A stretch of 64,000 nt of DNA from Parasponia andersonii (taxonomy: Eukaryota; Streptophyta; Magnoliopsida; Rosales; Cannabaceae): NCBI GenBank assembly GCA_002914805.1, contig JXTB01000064.1:12857-76856 (forward strand). Reading direction: 5' to 3'. Below are positions 22,863-33,088 of this stretch, one piece after another. A program made the translations under genes and the position numbers. A model generated the notes under the pieces. That model ran no database searches and was not told the DNA's origin. It was given only the letters and a program-made list of their open reading frames with translations. Position 1 is the first letter of the stretch. Each line of letters begins with the position of its first letter.

Positions 22863-25800
22863 ATGGCGGACGTGGTACTTTCCCCACTTTTACAGGTAGT
22901 GTTGGACAAATTAGCAACTCCTTTCCTCGAAACGGTTTCGGATTACTACGGAATCAAGAATGAGATCAGGAAGTTCTGGCGAACGCTACCCATGGTTCAC
23001 GCCGTGCTCGAAGACGCCGAAGACCAGCAATTGACTAATCGACCTTTGAGGCTATGGCTGGAAGAGCTCAAACAAGTAGCTTACGACCTCGAAGACTTGA
23101 TCGACGAGTTTTCCCCTGAAGCCGTTAAATCCAGGAACCCATTTGGGAATCATAGCTTTTCTGACCAGGTCAGCGTCCTTATTCCCACCCCTTTTGGCCA
23201 ATTTTTGAATTTTAGGGACTTGTTAGGGAAATTGAACCAAGTTAAGGGGACGTTAGAGAGCTTGGTTGCAGAGAAATCTAACTTCAATCTTAGAGAGTCT
23301 GTGATTAGTAACAGAGGGAATAGGACTCGTAGGCGTGCAAGGCAAACTGGGTCTTTCATAATTGAGTCTGAGGTTTTTGGTAGAGATGAGGATAAAGAGA
23401 GGGTGGTTAAGTTATTAGTCTCAAACGACAGGAGTCGTGGGGACGTTTTGATTGTCTCTGTTGTTGGCTTAGGTGGTCTTGGTAAAACGACACTTGCTCA
23501 GTTAGCCTATAATGATGAGAGGGTAGCAAGCCATTTTGATTTGAGGATCTGGGTCTGTGTGAATGATGAGTTTGATTTGGTGAAAATCATGATTTCGATC
23601 ATAGAAGGAGAGAGTAGGAGTAAGTATGAGTTTCTGGGAATGGATGTACTGCAGTTTCGGCTTCGGGAGTTGTTGCTTGGAAAGAGGTACTTGCTTGTGT
23701 TGGACGATGTGTGGAATGAAGATCAAAGTGAATGGGATAATTTGCTCAAGTTGTTGAAAAGTGGTGGAGAAGGAAGCTCAGTTCTTGTCACTAGTCGTAG
23801 TGAAAAAGTTGCGTCGATAATGGGAACTACTTGTATCTATCATTTGCAAGGTTTGTCTGAAGAAAGTTGCTGGGATTTGTTCAAGCAGCGAGCTTTTGGC
23901 AATAATGAAGGAGACAGATCAAATTTGTTCCCCATTGGTAAACAAATAGTTAAGAAGTGTGGAGGTGTACCTTTAGCAGTGAAGACTTTAGGAAGCCTAA
24001 TGCGCTTTAAAAAGGAAGAAAGAGAGTGGTTGTTTGTCATGGAGAGCGGTCTTTGGGACATGTCTGAAAGCGAAAGTGGAGCTCTACCTGCGCTAAGGTT
24101 GAGTTACAGTCATTTGCCGCCACATCTGAAAGGATGCTTTGCATATTGCTCTATATTTCCTAAAAACTATGTAATCAAGAAGGAGAAACTAATCCATCTT
24201 TGGATAGCAGCAGGCTTCATTCGGTCACCAGAAGGAATGAAATCTCTAGAATTTGTTGGAAATGAGTGTTTCAATGATTTAGTGTGGATTTTCTTCTTTC
24301 AAGATATACAGAAAAGTGGAGATGGAAATATAATTGAATGCAAAATGCACGATCTCATTCATGATCTCGCACAATCTGTTGCAGGACGTGAATTCACGAT
24401 GATGGAACACGATAGTACAGCTAGAGATCTCTCAGTTATTCGTCACTCATCAGTGGTTTGTAATTTTAAATTGCATACAATTCCAGAAGCTTTGTACGAA
24501 GCAAAAATGTTGCGCACTCTCATCTTATTGCTTCCAAAAGGCAACCTTGGGGAAGTTCCTTCTGGTCTATTTTCAAGTTTTAGATATCTGAGAGTCCTGG
24601 ATTTAAGTGGAAGCGGCATCAAAAAGTTACATGAATCAATTTCCTCCTTCGTATTTCTGAAGTTCATTGACCTCTCTTATACTCATATACAAACATTACC
24701 TGAAGGTGTTTGCAAGCTTCTTAATTTACAGGTAATGAACCTTCTTGGTTGCCACAATCTCACTGAATTGCCAAGTGAAATAGCACGTTTATCTAAACTG
24801 AGACATCTGATGATAAACGGTTGCTACAGATTAGCCAAAATGCCAGCTAATATGGGAAAACTTGTATATCTTCAAACACTCTCAATGTTCATAGTAGGAA
24901 AAGAAGCAGATAAAAACCTAAGCCAGCTCCAAAGTCTAAATCTTGGCGGTGATCTAAATATTAGACAATTGGAGAATGTGAAGGATGCATCAGAGGCAAG
25001 GAAAGCTGAATTAATAAGTAAAAGAAACCTGCGGTCCTTGTGTCTGTCTTGGAAAAATGATGACAGTGGCTTAAACAGAAACAATGAATATGATGGCACA
25101 CAGGAAGCAGAAGTGCTTGATTTTCTCCAACCACACAAATATCTAAAAGGGTTGTCTATAGAAAGGTATGAAGGAAGTCACTTCCCAAGGTGGATAGGAG
25201 CACTCAAACTCCCAAATTTGACTGAAGTTACGCTAGTCAACTGCAGAAGATGCAAACAGCTCCCTGCATTAGGCCAACTTCCATTCCTTAAGGTTCTCTA
25301 CATGCAAGGAATGGACACAGTGAAGAACATTGGCCGTGAATTCTATGGTGAAAGCACAGGGATAGCGTTTCCATCACTTGGAGAACTAACTCTTACAGAT
25401 TTTCCCAATTTAGAATATTGGTGGACTGCCAATGGAAGAGAAGGTTTCCCTTCCCTGATCAAACTCAAAGTTAATAGATGCTTGAAACTGAATAACATGC
25501 CATCATTTCCATCACTGCAGCATCTAGAGCTCCGAGCTTGCAACGATATTGTACTACGATCAGCTTCCAATTTAACTTCTCTTACAAACCTTACCGTTGA
25601 AGAATTTCCAGAGCAGTTGATCTTTTTAGATCTTTTGTTTCAAAACAATGCTCCTCTGATGTCTCTAAAGATTGGCTCTTGTCCAAGGCTCCATTGCATC
25701 TCTCCCAATTTAGCAAAGCTCGTCAATTTGAGAAAACTGACAGTTCGCTGGTGTGGGGAGCTTCTTTCACTGCCAGAAGGACTTGAAAACCTGACCTCCC

Positions 25801-26393
25801 TCGAGTCATTGGAGATCATAGAGTGCCACAGCCTGATCTCTTTGCCTGAAAGTATGAAAGGGCTGATCTCCCTTCGATCTTTATCGATTGAGAATTGCAA
25901 CAGCATTACGACATTGTCACAGAGGTTGCAATGCCTAACAGCCCTGGAGCATTTAACTATTATGTACTGTCCTAAATTGTATGCTTTGCCTACTGATTGG
26001 AGACATCTCTCGACCCTCAAGAGTTTGTCTGTCTTGAACTGTCCGGAGCTGATGTGTCTACCAGAGGGGTTAAGATATGCCACTGCATTGCAAAACATGG
26101 AGATACGTGCTTGTCCTGGCCTGCAAGCTTTGCCAGAGTGGGTAGCTAATCTTACCTCACTCAGATCTTTGGCATTATCAGATTGTCATAATTTGCCTTC
26201 TCTTCCTGGAAGTTTCCAGTGCCTGAGTTTCCTTCAACATCTGTCGATCCGGGAATGTCCTAATCTGGAGGAGCGCTGCAAGAAGGATGTGGGAGAGGAC
26301 TGGCCAAAGATGAAGCACATTCAACATGTCTACATTGGATCACAGCACTTCAGAGCATACGATGACACTGGAGGAAGCTCATCCTCACTCTGA
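22863..26393 (+). CDS. CC-NB-ARC-LRR disease resistance-type protein (RGA-like), intronless, about 1176 aa
   Basis: Intracellular immune receptor of the coiled-coil NLR class. I prefer the ATG at 22863 because it gives MADVVLSPLL, the usual CNL N-terminus; an in-frame ATG at 22728 would add 45 Ser-rich residues. Positions below use the longer form (subtract 45 for the preferred start). The Rx-N coiled coil includes the EDVID-like DLEDLIDE at 120-127. The P-loop GLGGLGKTT is at 247-255, kinase-2 LVLDDVW at 323-329, GVPLA at 413-417 and MHD at 540-542. All key NB-ARC residues are present, so an ATP-switching receptor is plausible. About 20 degenerate leucine-rich repeats follow from about 590 to about 1190, with late repeats of LPEGL/LTSLESL type. 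No integrated domain is seen. The frame is fully open, which argues against a pseudogene. The recognised pathogen cannot be inferred. Confidence 0.93.
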   Translation: MADVVLSPLLQVVLDKLATPFLETVSDYYGIKNEIRKFWRTLPMVHAVLEDAEDQQLTNRPLRLWLEELKQVAYDLEDLIDEFSPEAVKSRNPFGNHSFSDQVSVLIPTPFGQFLNFRDLLGKLNQVKGTLESLVAEKSNFNLRESVISNRGNRTRRRARQTGSFIIESEVFGRDEDKERVVKLLVSNDRSRGDVLIVSVVGLGGLGKTTLAQLAYNDERVASHFDLRIWVCVNDEFDLVKIMISIIEGESRSKYEFLGMDVLQFRLRELLLGKRYLLVLDDVWNEDQSEWDNLLKLLKSGGEGSSVLVTSRSEKVASIMGTTCIYHLQGLSEESCWDLFKQRAFGNNEGDRSNLFPIGKQIVKKCGGVPLAVKTLGSLMRFKKEEREWLFVMESGLWDMSESESGALPALRLSYSHLPPHLKGCFAYCSIFPKNYVIKKEKLIHLWIAAGFIRSPEGMKSLEFVGNECFNDLVWIFFFQDIQKSGDGNIIECKMHDLIHDLAQSVAGREFTMMEHDSTARDLSVIRHSSVVCNFKLHTIPEALYEAKMLRTLILLLPKGNLGEVPSGLFSSFRYLRVLDLSGSGIKKLHESISSFVFLKFIDLSYTHIQTLPEGVCKLLNLQVMNLLGCHNLTELPSEIARLSKLRHLMINGCYRLAKMPANMGKLVYLQTLSMFIVGKEADKNLSQLQSLNLGGDLNIRQLENVKDASEARKAELISKRNLRSLCLSWKNDDSGLNRNNEYDGTQEAEVLDFLQPHKYLKGLSIERYEGSHFPRWIGALKLPNLTEVTLVNCRRCKQLPALGQLPFLKVLYMQGMDTVKNIGREFYGESTGIAFPSLGELTLTDFPNLEYWWTANGREGFPSLIKLKVNRCLKLNNMPSFPSLQHLELRACNDIVLRSASNLTSLTNLTVEEFPEQLIFLDLLFQNNAPLMSLKIGSCPRLHCISPNLAKLVNLRKLTVRWCGELLSLPEGLENLTSLESLEIIECHSLISLPESMKGLISLRSLSIENCNSITTLSQRLQCLTALEHLTIMYCPKLYALPTDWRHLSTLKSLSVLNCPELMCLPEGLRYATALQNMEIRACPGLQALPEWVANLTSLRSLALSDCHNLPSLPGSFQCLSFLQHLSIRECPNLEERCKKDVGEDWPKMKHIQHVYIGSQHFRAYDDTGGSSSSL

Positions 26394-27702
26394 AATTTGA
26401 CATTTACTTTGTCGTTCTTGTGTATTGCCATTTAACAAATGTTCCTCTTCATCATTTCATAAAAACTTATGTTTGACTGGATTATACTCTCTCCTAGAAT
26501 AGGCTGCTGCATGTAAATTAGTCGTTGAATAGGTTCCTTTTTATGTAGGTAGAAGAACGATTTTTTTCCCCTTTCCCCACCTTTCATTAGTTTCGCCCGT
26601 CCCTTGTGCGTTCCAAATTCTTTAATAAGTTGTTCTCATCACGATCCACCAAACTGCAATTAGAAACAGCTTATCCACATTATTCAACTGAGTAATGTAA
26701 GGTGAAAAACAAAAACCTCTGGCTTTGAAGAATTTTTTAAATTCGAGGATGGACGAGTGAACAATTTATTGGAAAGGAGACAATTTTAGCTGTATGCTAA
26801 AAGGTAAAATAAAGCCAATTGCGTTCTTGAGAATTCATAGTTGAAGGCAAGCTTCTCGTGTTTGACATAGTTTCTTCCGGGATTTTGTTAAAAGCTGTAC
26901 ATGGTTGTGCTTTTACAAGACGAGAAATGCATTTACAGTGTAATACCTTTGTTTGCTGGCTAGTCCTATTTACTAACATATTCTTGTGCACGGACACCAT
27001 GGACCTTCCGCTGTCTAATTCAATTATTTTATCTTTTTTACATACAAAGTATAAACAAGCTGAAATCTTATTTAATCTAGCTGGTAATCGATACTTTCCC
27101 CTTTTTTTCCTTTTCGTGGCGCAAGAAACATTCAAAATTGCTACTCAAAACTCAAACGGCTAATAGATCCGGACAACATAGCTGAGGGTTACAAAAACAG
27201 CAGAAAGTTCAGTTCAGAGGGACTACACACATGCTAAGCTCGAGGGTCCTAACAAATATTAGGACATGACAAACTGGCAAACATGACCATGAAAAAAAGC
27301 AGACTGAAAATGGTGAACATTGTGCATAGCCTTAAGCTAAGTACGGATGGTAAGGTAAACCAGCAGCCAAACAGAAAAAGCATAAAAACGGCACAACTGC
27401 ACAGAAGGTGGGAAATGTAAACTCAACTTGCATATACATCTTTGAACGAAAATGAAGAATAAAATTTGTTGCCAGAAAACGACAAGTATGAAAAATCACA
27501 TGAAGTACCATTTTAAGTGAATCTCAGATCTATGAAGGCAAAAACTTAAGCGAGAAATCTATCAGATCTCATGCGTTGTAGTATTTGTATGGACATTAAG
27601 TTGTACACCTGAAGAGTGAAGAGACATCCCATAAAATGCACACTTGTGCCTCTAACATTTATTTTTACTTTTACAGAAAGCCTCAAATGTAACAAAAAAC
27701 AA
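26394..27702. other. Spacer between NLR and UFC1 (convergent 3' ends)
   Basis: Holds the presumed 3' UTRs of both genes. On the minus strand an AATAAA sits at 27659-27664, about 40 nt after the UFC1 stop. ORFs of about 100 aa on both strands at 26797-27163 overlap each other and have no recognisable domain. Confidence 0.5.
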
Positions 27703-29084
27703 TTACGACTCCGAAGACGATGCCGTGTCGTCTTTGTGCTTGATCATACCAGAATCCACAAGAATGGGAATCTCTGCTGCAAGCCACGGCGCAAGACCCA
27801 AACAGAGTGCATGTGCTATACCAAATCTGGGGCTGCATAACAACAGGAACTATTATAAGCCTACTAACTAAATAAAAATCAAAAGAAACGATGGCTAACA
27901 ACTCTAATTATCGTCAAGTCACAGACACTCATAAATGAACAACCAATTCGTCTAAATGAAATGATAATCTTGTTCTCATACATAACCATTTTCAACCCCA
28001 AACTGATGCAAAACATTAAGTAGGTTTCTCTTTCTACTAATGACCCAAAAGATTAGGATGGATGCAGTACCTCATAATCTTACACTATTGCCCATAATGG
28101 TGATCGTTTAATGACAGCATGCATTCAAAGATCTTCAAATGAAGCAAATGAAACCCAGAAAGGCAATTTTGCAGCTAAAATCTCTTTCACCGTGGACATC
28201 ATATTTAAAAACTTGTTTAGCAACGTTTTATGTTTTTTTTTTCTTTCGGAAGTAAAATGGACGATGTAGATTTCCTCCCACAACATCTTCGACATCTATT
28301 TCATTTTAAAAAACCAAAAACATATATTGTCAAGCAAGTCCTAAAAGTTGAAATGTAATTCTCAATTGATCCTACTGTTATCTAATTCCCTTATTTGTAT
28401 TTGTCAATCCCACGTGCAAAATCAAGCCCAATTCAGTTAATCAAAGGTAAAAAAAACTTGTCCAAAATTATAGTAGCCCATTATGTAAACATACAAAACA
28501 TGTTCTTAGCATGCAACAAAAACCCAAAACTCGATCATAATTCACTTCTAAATACATTTATTTATAATTATTTTTTTTAAAAAAAGAACATACCAGTTCT
28601 TGGCCCAAAGAGGCTTGAAGTGTACGGTTAAGCAGATCTTACCTCCTCTGTACATCTGAGCCACAGACCAAAATACCAGTGAAAATAAATACCAGAAACA
28701 TTAGAAAAATATAATAATAGGAAACCAATTATATATATATATATATTAGACCTTCTGGGTTTTTCCGTCTAGTTGAGGCAGCTCGAGCTCTGGGGCGGTG
28801 GCTGGGTAGGCTACAGGGATATCGAACTGGAGGTCGAATTCATACTTGAGGAGGTTGTGGACGTACCAGCACTTGCCGGTCCAACGTGTCCCCTCGGGAT
28901 TGGCCGCGGAGATTCGGAACCAATCGTTGTCTTTGGACTTGTTCATCTGGGTGTAGGCGATCAGTGCCTTGTACTCTTCCTTCAGCCTCTGCGTCCACGC
29001 TGCTCCGTCCCTCGGACCGGCCTTCGTCGTCAGCAGCGGGATCTGGGTCAGCGTTGACTTCGTACTGGGGTCCCAACCCTCCAT
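27703..29084 (-). CDS. UFC1: UFM1-conjugating enzyme UFC1, complete, 3 exons, 174 aa
   Basis: E2-like enzyme that accepts UFM1 from the E1 UBA5 and, with UFL1, modifies targets such as the ribosomal protein uL24 (RPL26) at the ER. Exons on the minus strand: 29084-28752, 28655-28594, 27832-27703. The GT-AG introns close the frame to exactly 174 codons, the Arabidopsis length. It starts [10 protein letters not shown] and contains the UFC1-type block [15 protein letters not shown]. Exon 2 encodes [13 protein letters not shown] with the catalytic cysteine at residue 119, matching Cys116 of human UFC1. Exon 3 ends in the plant-type acidic/Ser tail DDTASSSES. There is no classical UBC HPN motif, as expected for this family. 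An 'aaccctaaccctag' telomere-type motif lies in the upstream leader at about 29107. The gene is convergent with the NLR gene. Confidence 0.96.
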
Positions 29085-29283
29085 CTTCTTCTACCTCTCC
29101 TTCGCTAACCCTAACCCTAGAAGGGATTCCGGATTTAGGATCTCTGTGATTGTTTGCGACTTTTTGCTCTCCTATGTCTCCAGTTAAAGGTCCCTCTCCA
29201 GTTTCCACCCTTGTGGCCGTCAGGGGAAAAACCAAATGTCGCTAGAAAACGACATTTCGTTTTAGCATTGAAAGTTCCATCAA

Positions 29284-29575
29284 ATTAGTTAGCTTAAGTA
29301 ATAAGTACCTCGTTATTTAAGATTTCGGTCTTAAGTTTGAGTCAAAATTTCGGTCTTAGGTTTGAGTCATGTTATACAAATAAGTGTGAAAACTTATTAT
29401 TCTAAAGATTAAGTGAAAATTGGATAATAATAGATATTTTTCGAGTCATACTATGAGTACGTGTGAAAACCTATTATTTCTAAAGAATAAAATAGAAATT
29501 AGATAATAATAAATATTTTTCTTCAATTTGTAATAAATAGAAATTATTAGATAAACTCTACTTAAAAAAAAATCA
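29284..29575 (+). mobile_element. Possible SINE-like repeat with internal duplications
   Basis: Starts with tRNA-like 'ttagttagcttaagtaa'. It contains 'tcggtctta(a/g)gtttgagtc' twice in tandem (about 29325-29370), then two diverged copies of 'gtgaaaac(t/c)tattatt' followed by 'ggataataata' or 'agataataataa', and ends near an A run. It is reminiscent of a tRNA-derived SINE. No convincing target duplication was found. Confidence 0.3.
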
Positions 29576-30625
29576 CAAAAATTATAATCTTCATGTTAAT
29601 TGGTGTAGTAATAGTAACCAACTGTTTAGTGTATTCTAAACGGCTGAAGTGATCTTAATTTTCAAATTAATAAAAATGCCGGAGAAAATAATTTAATTGT
29701 CTAATATTTAAAATAATTATATTTATTTTTACACTGTAATTATGTCTATAATTCTTAGGGATATTAAAAAAATTATATTTAGTTGTCCACATAAATGTAC
29801 TATTTTTTTCTTATTTTGTTAGAAATGCTTTATATAATCATTTTTTGACAGTTTTATGTAACAAATTATCAAATGCGGTTTTTAGAAAAGCAATTATAGA
29901 GTTAAATTGCCTATAAACTTACAATCTACTATAAAGTTGAATTGCTTATAAAATTACAATCTTATTATATTGAAGACAAATACAATATGAATTTTTTTCC
30001 TAAAATAAAAGTCAGTTCACATTAATATCAACTTAATGGCTACAAATTAACTCATTGGGTTTTTCTCGTCAAATATATTTAACCAATTATAAAACAGTTT
30101 CAATAAGTAACTTAGATATCATTTCTTAAATAGATTCTCAAAAGTTACGTATCATGTAAATAGGATGCCATATTCCTCAATGGCATCAAAGTTTCTGACA
30201 TGATATAATTCTACAATTTTCTAAGTAGGGTTGTAAGAAAACACTAACCCACCAAAATCGACCGCCGCACTGATTACTGAAAACTGAAAAATTGGTGCTA
30301 GCTAAGCACCGAAAAATTCAGTTTTGAAAACCGATCGAGATGCATAAAATTTTGGTCGATTTCGGTTCTTGATTCCAAGCATTTCGATTACTGAAACCGA
30401 CCTAATAAAACAATAGTTTGAATTTTAATTTTTATATGTTATATAACTTATAAAATACTTGATACGTCTAAAAATACTGCCTCTCTTTAACAACTAACCC
30501 TAACTCTCGGCACTCTCACTCTCTGACTCTATGTATGTAGTTGTCGTTGTCGCTCCCTCTGCCTTCTCATCATACCCAACATTAGCCTGAGCCTCCGTTT
30601 CCCTCCTTCTCGGCAGAACCGCAGA

Positions 30626-30729
30626 GCACATCGGCACTTCTCTGCCCCTTGCTAGAGTCACCATTAATTCCTCTCTCTCTCTCTGCACATCGGCACTACT
30701 CTGCCCCTTGTTAAAGTCATTATTAATTC

Positions 30730-30745
<16 letters not shown>
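30626..30745 (+). repeat. 59-bp tandem duplication with (CT)n ends
   Basis: The unit 'gcacatcggcact' through 'ctgccccttg' and 'attaattcctctct' occurs at 30626 and 30685 with a few mismatches. Each copy ends in a CT run, and the second run extends to about 30770. Confidence 0.85.
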
Positions 30746-30762
<17 letters not shown>

Positions 30763-31439
30763 TATCCATCTCTCAGGTAATCTCGCCAGTGACTATTAGT
30801 TTTTTTTTTTTTTTTATAATTAAATTTCAGAGTTTAATCTGGATTTGTTTTGTAAGTTTTGCTTGATTTGTGAGTTTCATGAGGAAACGAGGCAATTTTT
30901 CTGTGTATTGTTCTTATTATTATTATTTTTTATTTAGTGACTATTTGATGATAAGCAAGTGGTAATTTATTTGTTGATTATTCAAAATAAAGCTACTATT
31001 CGTTCCAAAAAGAAAACAAGTCAATCTATTGAGCTCAGCTTTAAGCTATTGAGTTTTAGGTACTCTTAAGCTTTAGTTTTGTCATTTTCGGTTCAATTTA
31101 AGATTTATTTCTATGTTTCATATGAGTATCTTCTCTGATTTATGTTCAATTTAGCATGGTATTCAATTTATGTTTCATATGATTGAAGGAGTTTTACAAT
31201 AACCTATTTTGAATTAGTAATATGGTTATCTTGTCTTGGCTTTGCATATATTTTTTCCCCATTTATTTAGTGATACAATGGCTGCCATTTTTGTTCATCT
31301 CTTAATTCTATAGATTTTACTGTGTTCTTTTTTTTAAAAAAAAAAAATAATGCAGCAAGATTTGTAATTTGTTTTTAGCATATTGTGTTTTAATTTTAAA
31401 AGGTTACGGACCCTTAAACTTTAGACAATAAGCATGATC

Positions 31440-31740
31440 CTGTAGATATTGAATCAGGTTCTAAGGATGAAGAGGGTAATGGAAGTAAGAGTTCAATTAA
31501 TTATGAAAGTAGGAAGGAAAAGAGGGGAAAGAAGGGAAAGAAAGGGAAAAAAAAAACTAGTAAAGAGAAACTTAAGACTAAGAAAATACAAAAATCATTT
31601 GTTTGGGATCATTTACAATAATTAACAAGGATCCAAACAATCAAAGAGCCGCTTGAAATTACTGTGTGGTGGATTATGCTGCTGCTGATATAAAAAAAAA
31701 TAGGACTAGTACACTAAATGTAGTGCCGAAGATTCTCATA
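31440..31740 (+). pseudogene. hAT transposase N-terminus with broken BED zinc finger
   Basis: A Lys-rich acidic leader (about 31450-31590) is followed by a BED-finger-like string, SFVWDH at about 31595. A frameshift comes next, then NKDPNNQRAA, a TGA where the first zinc-binding Cys would be expected, then NYCVVDYAA and KKNRTSTLN. Stops and the frameshift mark it as dead. DNA-binding BED domains of this type sit at the N-terminus of plant hAT transposases. The downstream catalytic and dimerisation regions are absent. Confidence 0.6.
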
Positions 31741-32725
31741 TTACTAAGTTAATAATAAATATGTTCCTATTATATATTACACATCTAGAAGTCATTAATA
31801 CCACTTTCATAGTAGCATACTCATTCTTTATGTTATGTACTTTTATACTTATATTATTATACTAATGATTATTGAAGTATTTTGATATAGTGTAAAGGTT
31901 CAATACCATCAGAGAAGGAGAGAGAGAGCTCGATGTGCTAAAAGAATAAAGAATATATTTATAAAAATAATGTTATATGTACATGCATTAAGATAATATT
32001 TGCTAATAACTTGGTGAATTCCATTCTGATTATCATTGTTATTAATACAGAACCAGATCTTAACATTAAACAGCTCAAATGCCGATTTCAAGTATAAGCA
32101 ATCAAAATTGAATCAATATAGAGAAAAATAAAAGTTTTATGCATTCAAACTCTCTAACTTATAAACTAAAAATGGGAATATCTCATAAACCCATTTGAGG
32201 TTGAATCCCATGAAATCAGATCTGCCACACAAAACCTTAAAAACCCAGTTTAAGCCTAAGCAGAAGTTATCGATAGAAGAGTGTTGCCAGAGAAAGAGCA
32301 TCATTGAAGGACAACAATAAGAGAGTATTGTCGGAGCAGTGTTGGCTCAACTGTGAAGGGACTCAATAGATTTGGCTTCTTATAAATTTATAAAGGAAAA
32401 TAACGAGATTAAAAAAAAAAAGGATAAAAAGGAGAAAAAAAATGCCAAATTTGGAATAGAATAGTTTAGGTGGAATACTAATTCAATTAAAGTTACTAAA
32501 TAGGCTTTCCATTTGGAAAGCTTTTCCCTGTTTAGGTTTTCTAACCAAACAATTAAATTGACCTATTTTTGGAATTGTTTTCATTCCATTCATTTTCATT
32601 ATCTTCAATCAAACGGGGATAAGTTAAAAGTTCATCATAAATAGATTTAACAACATTTATTTTCAAAATTCATGTGTTGTAACTAGTGTTAAAAATGCGA
32701 ATAAATAAGGTGATGTCACTCGTAG

Positions 32726-33088
32726 TAGGAATGATAACGGTTGGATTGAGGATGATTTTTCAATTATCATCCTTATTTTTCAAAATTAATTATAATACTA
32801 TACTCGCCTTATTAACCAGTTTTTTTAGATGCAAGATAGTATGAGCATTAAACAACGAATAATAGAGACAATTATAATTACCCGTTGTCCATTGTTAATG
32901 ATAAAATAAGAAAAATATGAAATGAAATAATAATAAGCATAGTTTTTTTTTTTTTTTATAAAATTGACATAACAATATATAAAATAGTTTTCAAACTCTA
33001 AGTTCAAATATATAGAGACACACAATTCTCTAATGTCCTTATTTTTTAAAAGATATAGGGATATGAGTATTGTAAAATTGAGAATATT
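32726..33088. mobile_element. hAT-like element copy B, left part (interrupted)
   Basis: Starts TAGGAATGATAA like copy A at 9964 and aligns with it to the end. The clearest stretch is 'tttcaaactcta' with 'ttcaaatatata' and then 'agatata...gag/aatat', matching 10220-10310 of copy A. It stops near 33088, where sequence switches to minus-strand gypsy coding relics. The right part resumes at 38623. The flank 'actcgtag' resembles 'atccttag' after the right end (5 of 8). Confidence 0.6.

Larger units (their letters stand above)
30226..31740 (+). mobile_element. Decayed hAT transposon, 5' part
   Basis: Begins TAGGGTTGTAAG, as many Ac-like hAT ends do, and is followed by subterminal 'aaaatcgaccg', 'ggtcgatttcggttc' and 'gaaaccgacc' motifs typical of these elements. 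A transposase relic lies at 31440-31740. No matching right-hand end (reverse complement of the tip) is visible before 32726, so the element seems truncated. Confidence 0.5.

Noticed and set aside
26797..27163. Overlapping ORFs of about 100 codons on both strands
   Set aside because: No domain, no splice structure and mutually overlapping; most likely chance ORFs in the intergenic/UTR spacer.
28773..29235. Several ORFs on both strands over UFC1 exon 1
   Set aside because: All overlap the well-supported UFC1 first exon in other frames; none has a recognisable domain.
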